Origin: Aquabacterium sp.
Lineage (GTDB): Bacteria > Pseudomonadota > Gammaproteobacteria > Burkholderiales > Burkholderiaceae_C
Reading direction: 5' to 3'
NCBI GenBank assembly: GCA_023150345.1
Contig: JAKLLB010000047.1
Location: forward strand, 1 to 33,246
DNA: 33,246 nt
Shown piece by piece: positions 15,737-24,511 of this stretch. The position numbers were made by a program, and so were the translations under genes. Position 1 is the stretch's first letter; each line of letters opens with the position of its first letter. The notes below the pieces were generated by a model. It worked only from the letters and a program-made list of their open reading frames with translations. It was not told the origin of the DNA and made no database searches.

Positions 15737-16462
15737 TCAGCCGCCGACCCTGACGCGGTGCGGCGCCTGCGCAGGCGCCGCAGAACCATCAAAGAATCCC
15801 CAAGGTAGGCCGCGCTGGCGCCCGACCACTGCACGCATCAACAGAGCGACGACGAGCACGCCAGCGTGCCACGCAGCCGCATCGGCGCGAGAGGCGTCCG
15901 GTGCCACGAGAGAACGCCAGACAACGAAGCCGAGCGTGCCGTGGACCGCGGTGAACAAGCCGAGCGTGGCATTCACGTGCCAGGCGAGCCACCATTGGCG
16001 ATGCAATGGAGCCCGTCTCCGTGCGAAGTAGATCATTGCCGTGCCGTAGGCCAAGCCGACCCAGGACAGCACCGCGGCGACCGGGTCACCCTTGACCAGC
16101 CCTGCGACCAGCACCACGGCACCCAGCGACGCAACCAGCGGCCCGAGCAGGCGGAAGTGCAATCCACGAAAGCGCTCGGGCTGGTCCTTCCAGCGAATCG
16201 CCGTCCAGGCCACCGTGACCACCGTGCCCACGCACGCCGACAAGTACACGAGCGAGACGATCCAGCCCGGGTCGAACGGCACCGGCCGCAGCAGCACCAC
16301 CGGCGGCACTGTCAGGACCGTGGCCAGCATGGCGAGGAAGAACGGCCTGCCGATTCGGCGATGTAGCGGGCTGCCCTTTGCGCTCAGGAATGTGCCTCAG
16401 AACAACGCCATCGCAACGCTGCCGATGCAGACGTGGGCCCAGAGAGAATGGTCGTATCGCAT
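15737..16462 (-). pseudogene. membrane protein gene (DUF2306-like) with in-frame TGA
   Basis: Read from ATG 16462, the frame gives MRYDHSLWAHVCIGSVAMALF, then TGA (16397-16399, codon 22), then GTFLSAKGSPLHRRIGRPFFLAML and on through several membrane helices to a stop at 15737. No frame change is needed. The ATG has a perfect ribosome binding site (aaggagg), and sense is conserved on both sides (KGSPLHRRIGR is a hallmark of these membrane proteins). Trp to stop is the simplest explanation. The downstream 197 codons from ATG 16330 could still be translated. It is divergent from TetR, whose operators lie between them. Confidence 0.7.
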
Positions 16463-16478
16463 GCGTGCCTCCTTGGCG

Positions 16479-16518
16479 TTTACGCCTGTAAAATAGCACG
16501 CAGGTTTACGAATGTAAA
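16479..16518. promoter_or_regulatory. two tandem TetR operators
   Basis: TTTAC-gcct-GTAAA (16479-16492) and TTTAC-gaat-GTAAA (16505-16518) are near-identical inverted repeats 26 bp apart. They occupy the whole spacer between the divergent membrane protein and TetR genes, so both promoters would be covered. Confidence 0.75.
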
Positions 16519-16521
16519 GTC

Positions 16522-17151
16522 ATGACGAAGATCAGTGACGCGACCCGCGCCGCCATCCTGGAAGCCGCCTGGAACCTGATGGCAGAGCAGCGCCGACTGG
16601 ACGCGGGAATGTCCGAGATCGCGGCAGCTGCCGGGGTGTCCCGGCAGACGCTGTTCCTGGCCTTTGGCAATCGTGCCGGCGTGCTGGTGGCGATGGCGCG
16701 ACACCAGGACACGCTTGGCGATCAGGTGCCGCGAATGCGGCAGATCGCCGCCACCGGGGCCGATCGGCCTGCGTTGCATGCCTTCGTCGATGCGTGGTTG
16801 GACTACTTGCCCTTGGTGTACCCCGTGGCCATCCAGCTCGAGACGAGTTCGCTATCCGATGCCGACGCCAACGCCGCCTGGCAGGACCGCATCTTCAGCC
16901 AGGGCGTGCGGGTGGGGCTCGATCGAATCCTCGGTCAGATCGCGGCGGGCGGTGGGCTCGATGCCGATCAGGATCCGGCGCGCCTGGCCGACCTGTGTCT
17001 GAGCCTGCTGGTGCCGTCGGCGTGGCGCTACCTGGTGGTAGAACGGGGCTGGACCGCCGAGGCCTTTGCGAACTCGCGCCATACACTGATCGACGCATTG
17101 CTGGCGGGCGCGCCGCATGGCAAGCCGACTCGTTGTGCGCGCCCGGGGTAA
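16522..17151 (+). CDS. TetR/AcrR-family regulator
   Basis: This 209-residue protein has the N-terminal TetR HTH (TRAAILEAAWNLMAEQRRLDAGMSEIAAAAGVSRQTLFLAFGNRAGVLVAMARH) and a helical ligand-binding C-terminal half. It starts at ATG 16522, four bases after the second operator, implying tight autorepression. The divergent membrane protein gene, now broken, is the likely target. The ligand cannot be inferred. Confidence 0.92.
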   Translation: MTKISDATRAAILEAAWNLMAEQRRLDAGMSEIAAAAGVSRQTLFLAFGNRAGVLVAMARHQDTLGDQVPRMRQIAATGADRPALHAFVDAWLDYLPLVYPVAIQLETSSLSDADANAAWQDRIFSQGVRVGLDRILGQIAAGGGLDADQDPARLADLCLSLLVPSAWRYLVVERGWTAEAFANSRHTLIDALLAGAPHGKPTRCARPG

Positions 17152-17387
17152 CGCTGAAATTGCTCGGTCTTCGGCGAACGTGCTTGCATCAGGCGCAGGC
17201 GTGACCGGTCAGATGCCGAGAAACCGCCCTTGACCAGCGGCAGGAACTGGCCGGGAGCGTGAGGCCGGTGAATGGAGAAGCCGACATTGCCCAGCGCCGA
17301 TAGGTTCAAAGACTTCGAGCGCACCACATAAGGGGTGCGCGTTGAGCCTGCACTGCAGGGCCATCTCGTAGGTATCCAGAAGACGCC

Positions 17388-20300
17388 ATGGCCACGGCGC
17401 CGACAGCCGGGTCTTTACGCTACGGGAAGAGTGAGCCAACATCGGCTTGGCTCATGACCCCTGTCGGTGAACCACTGCTGCGCCTGTTGAGTTCGCCCGC
17501 GCTGCGCGTCGGGGAGTCGTCGGTGGCCATGCGTCCCGAAAGACGCTACCAACTGCTGGCGCTGCTGGGCCTGCGCAGCGGGCAGTGGGTCGAGCGGGAC
17601 CGTATTGCGCTTGTATTCTGGCCCGACCACCCATTGGCAGAGGCGCGGCGCAACCTGCGCAAGGTGATTTTTCGCGCGCGCGAAGTGCCGGGGGCAGGAG
17701 CGTTGCGGGTCAACGACCGTGCGCTGTGCTGGCCAGTGGCCACCGACGTGCAAGCGTTTGAGCAGGCACTTCGGGAGCGCAGGCACGACGTCGTGGTGGC
17801 CATGCTGGACGGCACGCCAATGGACGGCCTGGACGACACGAGCGACACCGCGTGGACCGATTGGCTGAATGTCGAGCGTACCCGCCTGACGGCTGCCTGG
17901 CAGGACGCCGCGCGCGTGCTTCTCGGGCATTCGAGTGACGAAGCCCACAGGCTGTGCCTGGCTCAACGTCTGCTGGCGACCGACCCCATGGACGAGTCCG
18001 CGATAGCCGTTGTCATCGACACCGCACTGGCACACGGCAACGAGGCGGACGCACGTCGCGCCTATCAAGGCTATGCCCAGCGGCTGGTCTCGGAGCTGGG
18101 CATTGAACCGTCCGACGCGCTGCGTCAACGCCTGCGCGGGCACGCTGGCACACGCGTCGCATCGGAGCCGGCGCGCCCTCGCACTGCCGAGAGCGTTGCC
18201 GCGTCCCTTGCCACTCCAGGTCCGCTGCACCAAGCCCCGTCGATGCCCGGCGATGGCACGACGGGTGACGGCTTCATCGGAAGGCGAACCGAGTTGGCTG
18301 AACTCGATGCGCTCTTCGCGATGCCCGCGTTGCGCCTGCTCACGTTGCTGGGCCCAGGTGGAGTCGGCAAGAGCCGGCTCGCGCGCTGCGCGCTGGGCCG
18401 CAGCCAGCGCCACTTTGCCGCCGGCACGTGGTGGGTGGATCTGCAGGACCTGCAGGACCTGCCGGCGCTCACCGCACGGCTGGCGAAACATCTGGGCGTC
18501 GAGATCAACGACACCCGGGATGCGCTGGCGGCGGTATGCGGTGCGCCACCGCTGACTGGTTCCGATCGCGCCCTGCTGGTGCTGGACAACGCCGAGCACC
18601 TGGCTGGCCTGCCCGGATGGCTGGAGCGGTTGCTCGCCATGGCGCCCGCAGCCACCGTGCTGGTGACGTCGCGCACCCGCCTTCAGTGTGAGGCCGAGCG
18701 GCCAGTGCCGCTGGCCGGCCTGGCGACCCCTGACGAGGAGAGTCGCGACATCGAAGCCGCCCAGGCCTACGACGCGGTTCGGCTGTTCGACGCCTGTGCC
18801 CGGCGAGCCTGTCCGGGATTCATGCTGGCGCAGCACCTGGACTCGGTGCTGCAGGTGATCGACTCGGTCGCAGGCATGCCGCTGGCCATCGAACTCGCGG
18901 CCGGCTGGTTGCGGCTGATGCCGCCGCAGGAAGTGGCCCGCGAACTGAATCAGTCGGTGGAGGTACTTCAGCGCGATCCCGCCAGCGCCGGTTCTGCCGC
19001 GCGACCCGAGCATGAGAGCCTGGCCGCCACGCTGGAGGGATCGTGGCGCCTGCTCGCCCCCCGAGAGCGCGAGGCGCTGGCGGCCTTGGCGGTGTTCGAA
19101 GGCGGATTCACGCGAGCGGCAGCGCAGGCCGTGGGCAAGGCCAGCCTGCCACTGCTGGCCTCGCTGCTTGACCGCAGCCTGCTCCAGGCCGACAGCGGCG
19201 GTCGATTCTCCATGCACCCGTACGCCGCCACCTGGGCGCGTGGAAAGCTCGTCGAGCTTCCTGCCCACGGCTGTGCGGCGCAGGCCAATCATGCCGTGTA
19301 CTTTGCGAGATGGGTGGAAGACCTGGCCCCGCTGGCCCGTCATGCCCCGGGCCAGCTGGTTGCACGCATGGCCGTGGAGCAGGCGAACTGGTCCGCGGCT
19401 TGGCGGCGTGCGCTGGCAGTTCCCGATTGGCTGGCCGTGCGTCGCATGCTGCCGCCGTTGATGGCCTACTTCGAGACCCAGGGGCGCTGGAACGAGGGGC
19501 TGGCGCTGCTCATCCCGGCGTTGAGCGCGCCCGACGCCGCCGCGGGCGACACCGCGGCACGCGCGCGCACGCTGGTGCTCGATGGCGTGGCCACGCTGCA
19601 GTATCGGAGCGGCAGCCTTCGGCAAGCCGAAGCCAACGCGAGCGCGGCTGCCGCGCTCGCGCAACAGCTCGGTGAGGCCGAGGTCGAACTCACCAGCCTG
19701 AACACGCTGGGTCTTGCGCTGTGGAACCAGGGGCACTCGGCACAGGCGCTGCCACACCTGGAGCGCGCGCTGGGCCTGGCGCGGGCCAGCGGCTCGCAGA
19801 GGGCGCTGGCGCGCGCGCTCAGCACTTTGGCCATCGCCGAAAAGGCCTGTGGCCACTACGAACCGGCGCTGCGGCGCCAGCTGGAGGTACTCACCTTGCA
19901 GCGGGCCTTGGGTGATGCCCGGGGCCTGTGCTCGGCCCTGAACAACGTGGGCAACCTGCACCGCGTCGAGAAGCGGCTGGTTGACGCATTGCCCTACTTC
20001 GAGGAAGGCCTCGCGCTGGCCACCGAGCACGGTCTCACCGTGCCACGCTGCTTCCACGCGCTGAACCTGGGGCTGACCTTGCAGGAGTTGGGCCACACTG
20101 CCCGCGCGCGCGCAGCGCTGGACGATGCCTTGGCGGAAGTGCGGCGCGCCGGCCAGCCGCAGGCCGAGATGTCGGCGCTGATGGCGCTGGCCGCCTGCGA
20201 CATCGCCGAGGGCCGCTTCGATGACAGCCTCCAGCGACTGCGCAGCGCGCTGGTCCAGGCACAGGCCAAGGGCTTCCACGCCCATGTGCTGGAAACGCTG

Positions 20301-20522
20301 GCCGTCTTCGCGCAACTTCGCCATGCCCTGGGCGATGGAACAACGGCCGCTGCGCTGTGGATCTTCTTGAGTGGCCAGCCGGCGTTGGACGAGGCCATCC
20401 GCGCCGAGTCACGCGAACGCCTGGCCGCCGCCATGCTGGCGCCAGATGTTCTGGCAGCCGCCAGCGCGCAGGCTGCCGGCATGGAGGTCGATGGGGCCGT
20501 TGCGCTGCTGGCAGCGAACTGA
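17388..20522 (+). CDS. AfsR/SARP-like regulator: DNA-binding and BTAD, NB-ARC-like ATPase, TPR
   Basis: This 1044-residue protein has an N-terminal wHTH (about 30-115: RRYQLLALLGLRSGQWVERDRIALVFWPDHPLAEARRNLRKVIFRAR is its helix region) and a BTAD domain (about 118-250, ending LVSELGIEPSDALRQRLR). A STAND/NB-ARC-like ATPase follows, with Walker A GPGGVGKS at 322-329 and Walker B LLVLDNAE at 396-403. TPR-like helical repeats fill about 700-1000. ATG 17388 is used; ATG 17454 is possible because the domain starts later. In Streptomyces, AfsR-type proteins activate secondary metabolism. In proteobacteria, STAND ATPases with this layout are signal-controlled switches. A SARP-type repeat follows downstream at 20581-20598. 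Confidence 0.87.
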   Translation: MATAPTAGSLRYGKSEPTSAWLMTPVGEPLLRLLSSPALRVGESSVAMRPERRYQLLALLGLRSGQWVERDRIALVFWPDHPLAEARRNLRKVIFRAREVPGAGALRVNDRALCWPVATDVQAFEQALRERRHDVVVAMLDGTPMDGLDDTSDTAWTDWLNVERTRLTAAWQDAARVLLGHSSDEAHRLCLAQRLLATDPMDESAIAVVIDTALAHGNEADARRAYQGYAQRLVSELGIEPSDALRQRLRGHAGTRVASEPARPRTAESVAASLATPGPLHQAPSMPGDGTTGDGFIGRRTELAELDALFAMPALRLLTLLGPGGVGKSRLARCALGRSQRHFAAGTWWVDLQDLQDLPALTARLAKHLGVEINDTRDALAAVCGAPPLTGSDRALLVLDNAEHLAGLPGWLERLLAMAPAATVLVTSRTRLQCEAERPVPLAGLATPDEESRDIEAAQAYDAVRLFDACARRACPGFMLAQHLDSVLQVIDSVAGMPLAIELAAGWLRLMPPQEVARELNQSVEVLQRDPASAGSAARPEHESLAATLEGSWRLLAPREREALAALAVFEGGFTRAAAQAVGKASLPLLASLLDRSLLQADSGGRFSMHPYAATWARGKLVELPAHGCAAQANHAVYFARWVEDLAPLARHAPGQLVARMAVEQANWSAAWRRALAVPDWLAVRRMLPPLMAYFETQGRWNEGLALLIPALSAPDAAAGDTAARARTLVLDGVATLQYRSGSLRQAEANASAAAALAQQLGEAEVELTSLNTLGLALWNQGHSAQALPHLERALGLARASGSQRALARALSTLAIAEKACGHYEPALRRQLEVLTLQRALGDARGLCSALNNVGNLHRVEKRLVDALPYFEEGLALATEHGLTVPRCFHALNLGLTLQELGHTARARAALDDALAEVRRAGQPQAEMSALMALAACDIAEGRFDDSLQRLRSALVQAQAKGFHAHVLETLAVFAQLRHALGDGTTAAALWIFLSGQPALDEAIRAESRERLAAAMLAPDVLAAASAQAAGMEVDGAVALLAAN

Positions 20523-20580
20523 TCCCACCCCGAGGCTGATTTCGCCGCCAGACGTGCGCGGCTGCCGGGCCGACACCTGA

Positions 20581-20598
20581 GAAACGCTGAAGAAACGC
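20581..20598 (+). promoter_or_regulatory. SARP-box-like heptamer direct repeat
   Basis: GAAACGC occurs at 20581-20587 and 20592-20598, separated by 4 bp (11-bp period). Eight bases further lies CAGAGT (20607-20612), a weak -10. Heptamers with 4-bp gaps placed 8 bp before the -10 are the known arrangement for SARP activators. It lies between the SARP-like gene and the small ORF at 20654, so it could be that regulator's target. Confidence 0.5.
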
Positions 20599-20653
20599 AT
20601 GCGGTCCAGAGTCAGGGTGCTGCACAACCACCACGGCAACTGCAGCCAGCCAC

Positions 20654-20881
20654 ATGCCCAGCGCCGAACCCGACCTTTACCTCGTGCGCATCTGGCGCGG
20701 CGCGGGTCGCTTTCGTGCCTCCGTACGCCGCGTGGATGAGGAGGCGCCACATTGCGCGAACTCGATGGCAGAACTGGTGGCCTACCTCTGCCGCGACTCG
20801 CCCTCCGGCCCCGACACGGCCTTGCCACCACTGTGCCGAGCCGATCATCCGCCAGCAATGACGAGGGACGACAAACCATGA
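20654..20881 (+). CDS. small protein, unknown (75 aa)
   Basis: The protein begins MPSAEPDLYLVRIWRGAGRF and continues with alternating hydrophobic and basic residues, then DEEAPHCANSMAELVAYLCR, which looks like a beta-hairpin plus helix. The last 20 residues look less ordered. Composition and context (behind a SARP box and the SARP-like regulator) favour a real gene. Function unknown. Confidence 0.5.
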   Translation: MPSAEPDLYLVRIWRGAGRFRASVRRVDEEAPHCANSMAELVAYLCRDSPSGPDTALPPLCRADHPPAMTRDDKP

Positions 20882-20945
20882 GGAGGATCCAGATCCCGGG
20901 TCACCCGAAGCGCCACCCGGCGCCGTTACGCTGCCCACGGTCCTC

Positions 20946-21106
20946 GTGCAGTGTTCGACGCCATGCGGCACTTAGGAAAGCAGATGGATCGGTCGTCCTG
21001 GCTGGGCGCAAACCACAGCGATGCCTCGTGGCATCGCACGGATTTGCAACGATGCCAGGGCGGCAAAGGCGCGGCCCTATGTGCCGCATAGCGTCGAACA
21101 CTGCAC
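20946..21106. repeat. imperfect inverted repeat element with central hairpin
   Basis: A 26-bp sequence at 20946-20971 recurs inverted at 21081-21106 with one mismatch. The 109 bp between contain a perfect 8-bp hairpin (21018-21025 with 21030-21037, loop TCGT). Weaker homology between the two halves continues around the centre, so the whole 161 bp is a decayed palindrome. No target duplication is seen. It could be a MITE-like element, a structured RNA or a regulatory site of the gene at 21129. Confidence 0.55.
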
Positions 21107-21128
21107 CAGCGACAGGATTTCACCCGCC

Positions 21129-22421
21129 ATGGCTCAACTCAACATCCGCGGCCAGGTGCAGTACGCACCCGGCCCCTGGGGAATCGCCCGACCGGCCGGC
21201 GGCGTTGCGCTGGCAATCGTCGACGAGGACGTCGGCAATGCCAGCGACACGATTTGGACCGGTACCACCAGCGCACAGGGTCAGTACGCAGGAACGACAC
21301 GTGACTGGAGGGACACGCGCAGCGTCACGAGCTCGACACCCGTGGGCCAGCGCACCATCGAGGTGGCCGATGCCGCCGACCTGATGCTGTTGAAGGCCAC
21401 GGCTACCCAGCGTATGGGCCCGCGTGCCCACAGCCTGACCGTCCCCTTCGTGCCTGCGCCTGCGGGCCTGCCACAGCCGCCCATCGTGCTGGGCTGGGGG
21501 CCATCGGGGCAGACTGTGGTGAAGGTGAACGGCGTGTCAGCGAACACGCTGAGCCAGGTTGCGCAGTTGGTACAGAGCGTGTTCGCGGTGGGGTCCGCGG
21601 TAGCCCGGCACGGCGTGCGCAGAGAGATCATGGTGGTCGGCGAACTGGGCGAAGAGATGATCGCCGTGGTGGCCGAAGTGGAGTCGGAGCTGCGCGCCAT
21701 AGAGGCCCAAATCCTGCCCAACGCGAGGCATGACATCCTGCGACACAAGGCCCGGAACGAACAAGCGCAGACCAGCATGCGGGCCCATTTCGGGGGCGCG
21801 GTCGCCGCTGGCGTGGCCTTGGGCCGCAGCCTGAAGCCGGGGCTGCCGGCCGGGCCGGACCCGTGGGTGTCCGTTCGGCAGCGTATCCAGGCGCTGCCCG
21901 GCCTTCTGGCGCAACGTCTGCGACAAAGGATGGGACCGCGCGATCTGGCGACCGGTGGGCGGGTTGGGATCCTCTGTGAGGAGGTGCTGCGCCGCCTGGG
22001 CCATGCCATGGATGCATCGTTCACGGCATCCTTCGCGGTTGCGATGGCCGGTGCGAGCGTGGTGGGGGCCAGCCTGGACCAGCAAGCCGACGGCGCGCGC
22101 CTCATGGCGGCGGTTGGGGTCGCACTGGTGAGCTGCGTCGTCGTTGTGGTGCAGAGCCTGCCGGCGCTGCTGGCATTGGCCTCGATGGGGATGGGGAGTC
22201 TGGGCTTTGCAGAAGCCAGCGCGAGTCTTGCAGACGCAAGCGCACAGATGAGCGAGTTCGTAGACCAGGGCTGGCTGGCTGCGGTCCTTGCCATGATCCT
22301 GGTCGTGTGTGCCATCGTCTTGGCGATCGCCGTGGCGCCGGCCGAAGGCTGGTCGTGGCTTGTTGAACAGGTCATCGGCCCTGCCGGACAGAAGGGCCTG
22401 CGCCTGGTGCTCACGCGCTGA
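21129..22421 (+). CDS. membrane protein, unknown, with possible N-terminal beta domain
   Basis: This 430-residue protein starts at ATG 21129 (the frame is open from 21021, but the earlier codons lie in the inverted repeat). Residues 1-65 (LNIRGQVQYAPGPWGIARPA and on to GQYAGTTRDW) resemble a small carboxypeptidase-regulatory or transthyretin-like beta sandwich. Residues 170-290 are helical and charged. Three strong membrane segments follow at about 299-317, 325-352 and 382-404. It is the last gene of the SARP-like region. Family not recognised; it may be the output of the regulator. Confidence 0.75.
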   Translation: MAQLNIRGQVQYAPGPWGIARPAGGVALAIVDEDVGNASDTIWTGTTSAQGQYAGTTRDWRDTRSVTSSTPVGQRTIEVADAADLMLLKATATQRMGPRAHSLTVPFVPAPAGLPQPPIVLGWGPSGQTVVKVNGVSANTLSQVAQLVQSVFAVGSAVARHGVRREIMVVGELGEEMIAVVAEVESELRAIEAQILPNARHDILRHKARNEQAQTSMRAHFGGAVAAGVALGRSLKPGLPAGPDPWVSVRQRIQALPGLLAQRLRQRMGPRDLATGGRVGILCEEVLRRLGHAMDASFTASFAVAMAGASVVGASLDQQADGARLMAAVGVALVSCVVVVVQSLPALLALASMGMGSLGFAEASASLADASAQMSEFVDQGWLAAVLAMILVVCAIVLAIAVAPAEGWSWLVEQVIGPAGQKGLRLVLTR

Positions 22422-22928
22422 ACGACTCGGGATGCCCCAGGCCACGCACGGCGCGGCAGGGCGCGCCCATGCCATGAACGAACCGACACATCGCGGCGCC
22501 CGCCTGTTGCAAGAACAAGTCGGCTGCCGGCCAACCGGTGCCACGCAAAGCGGTGGTGCGGGCGGCGCATCCCACGATGACTGAGCGACACGCGATGTTC
22601 GCCGTGCACAACACCTTGACCGCCATGACCACCCCGCCGGGTTCGACAGCGGCAGCAGCGGCCCTGGTGGCGCAGGCGACGATGTTTGCATGAGCAAGCC
22701 CACCCCAGCGTGGGTGCCGCTGTCTCCCGAAGCGCTTGTCGAATCGCCGGCGTTCGCTGTTCCGGCGCTCGAGTTGCGGCGCTGGTCCCGGCGGTCGACC
22801 TTCAGCCGCCCTTGTACACAGCGCCGCACTTGCCATGCGGTGGACAGACCCCGTTCAACCGGCCTATCCTGCGCAGCAGGTGCCGCGTATGTTCCCGACA
22901 CCCCCACCGACTGACCGAGGAACCCGCG
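22422..22928. other. 507-bp region without a supported gene
   Basis: Between the membrane protein and the EgtB-like gene I see only short overlapping frames on both strands. The longest on the plus strand begins MSKPTPAWVPLSPEALVESP at 22690 (74 codons), but it lacks support beyond its first 30 residues. It could be a degraded gene. The promoter of the EgtB-like gene is probably in the last 130 bases. Confidence 0.4.
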
Positions 22929-24332
22929 ATGCCTCGCAGCCAGACCCCTGCCGATACCCGTGCCGAGCGTGCCCTGGCCGACAAGCGACTCGCCATGCCC
23001 GCCGCTGCCCTGGCCGCCGCGGTCGACGAGGCCTGCGAGCGCACGCTCGCCTGCGTCGCCGACCTCCACGACGCGAAGCTGGAAGTGCCGATGAACGACG
23101 GGGTCAACCCGCTGCGCTGGGAACTCGGCCATTGCGCGTTCTTCTACGACGCGTTCGTGCTGCGTGTGCTCGATGGATCGCCGCCAGTGATGGCGCGTGC
23201 CGCCGAGCTGTACGACTCCTTCGGCATCGATCATGCCGATCGCTGGACACTCGAGCTGCCGGACCGCGATGCGACGGTGGACTACGTGCAGCGCGTGCGC
23301 GACACCGTCGTCGAACGGCTCCTGCAGACGCAGCCCGATCCGCTGCAGTCCTACCTGCACCTGCTGGCGCTCGTGCATTCGGACATGCACATCGAGGCTT
23401 TCACCTACATGCGCCAGACGCTGGGATACGCGCCGCCTCCCCTGCCAGGTGCGCGCCCGTCAGCACGAGCCGGCGCCGGCGCCCGCCCCGGGGACGTGTC
23501 CATCGATGGCGGGCGCTGGTCGTTGGGATCCACGCCCGATGTGCCATTCGTGTTCGACAACGAAAAGTGGGCGCACGAGGTCGAGATCGCGCCCTTTCAC
23601 ATCGCCAGGGCACCTGTCACGCAGGCCGAGTTCGCCGCATTCGTCGGGGACGGCGGCTACCTCGATGCCCGCTTGTGGAGCCGCGCCGGCTGGCTCTGGC
23701 GCCAGCGTGCAGGCGCCCAGCACCCGGTGTACTGGCAGCGCAGCGACGGAGGCTGGCTGCGGCGCGACTTCGACCGCATGGTTCCGCTCGAACCGCACCG
23801 ACCGGCCGTCCACATCAACTGGCATGAGGCGCAGGCCTGGTGTCGCTGGGCACAGCGCCGATTGCCGACCGAAGCCGAGTGGGAGCGTGCTGCCGCGGCC
23901 GCGGGCGACACGCCCGCCAGGCGCGCGCGCCGGCCCTGGGGCGATGCTGCGCCCGGCGGCGCGCCAGGTGCGACCGGCGCATCCGCCCCCGGCGCCGGTC
24001 ACGCGGCACCTGGGGCGCTCGCCGCGCTCGACGCCGTGCAACTGGGATGCAGCGATGTCGCCGCGCATGGCGATGGCGACAGCGCCTTCGGCTGCCGGCA
24101 GATGATCGGCAACGTCTGGGAGTGGACCGATACCCCGTTCTATCCCTTCCCCGGCTACCTGATCGACTTTCCATACAAGGAATACTCGGCGCCGTGGTTC
24201 GGGTACCGCAAAGTGCTCAAGGGCGGTTCGTGGGCGACGCGCCCGCGGTTCGCGTACACCACCCTGCGCAACTACTTTCCACCGGATCGCCGCGACGTCT
24301 TTGCAGGGTTCAGGACCTGTGCGCTCGGGTGA
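22929..24332 (+). CDS. EgtB-like non-heme iron enzyme (DinB_2 plus FGE-sulfatase/SUMF1 domain)
   Basis: This 467-residue protein has an N-terminal DinB-like helical domain with the iron triad His68 (WELGHCAFF), His150 and His154 (VHSDMHIEAF). The C-terminal SUMF1/FGE-like domain contains RLPTEAEWERAAAAAG and GNVWEWTDTPFYPFPGY, and ends KVLKGGSWATRP...FAGFRTCAL. EgtB enzymes form the C-S bond of ergothioneine; the closely related SenA makes selenoneine. No egtD or senB/senC is adjacent, so the substrate is open. Ala/Pro/Gly-rich insertions sit at about 177-194 and 340-360. The start ATG 22929 has gagg upstream. Confidence 0.9.
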   Translation: MPRSQTPADTRAERALADKRLAMPAAALAAAVDEACERTLACVADLHDAKLEVPMNDGVNPLRWELGHCAFFYDAFVLRVLDGSPPVMARAAELYDSFGIDHADRWTLELPDRDATVDYVQRVRDTVVERLLQTQPDPLQSYLHLLALVHSDMHIEAFTYMRQTLGYAPPPLPGARPSARAGAGARPGDVSIDGGRWSLGSTPDVPFVFDNEKWAHEVEIAPFHIARAPVTQAEFAAFVGDGGYLDARLWSRAGWLWRQRAGAQHPVYWQRSDGGWLRRDFDRMVPLEPHRPAVHINWHEAQAWCRWAQRRLPTEAEWERAAAAAGDTPARRARRPWGDAAPGGAPGATGASAPGAGHAAPGALAALDAVQLGCSDVAAHGDGDSAFGCRQMIGNVWEWTDTPFYPFPGYLIDFPYKEYSAPWFGYRKVLKGGSWATRPRFAYTTLRNYFPPDRRDVFAGFRTCALG

Positions 24333-24511
24333 TCGAACCGGGCCGCGTCCAAGCGCGAGTCCCGAAGCCCGCAGGGCGCAGGGCGCAGAGAAGTCCAGCA
24401 CGACTGTCGAGGAGCCCGTTGCCGACCTGATTCGCTCGGTTGACGCCGTGTCCGCGCGACCCCTGGGCTGCGCGTGTATCCCGATGCGATCACCGGCTGT
24501 CGGGGCGTAAA

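Noticed and set aside
15400-15834. Minus-strand 144-codon frame after the tRNA terminator
   Set aside because: It overlaps the end of the membrane protein pseudogene in another frame and has Arg/Ser-rich shadow composition.
17415-20324. Long minus-strand frame of 969 codons opposite the SARP-like gene
   Set aside because: It is a GC-rich shadow; the plus strand carries recognisable BTAD, NB-ARC and TPR motifs and the minus frame has none.
20946-21106. Possible integron attC site
   Set aside because: The arms do not begin with RYYYAAC or end with GTTRRRY, and no gene cassette or integron integrase is near.
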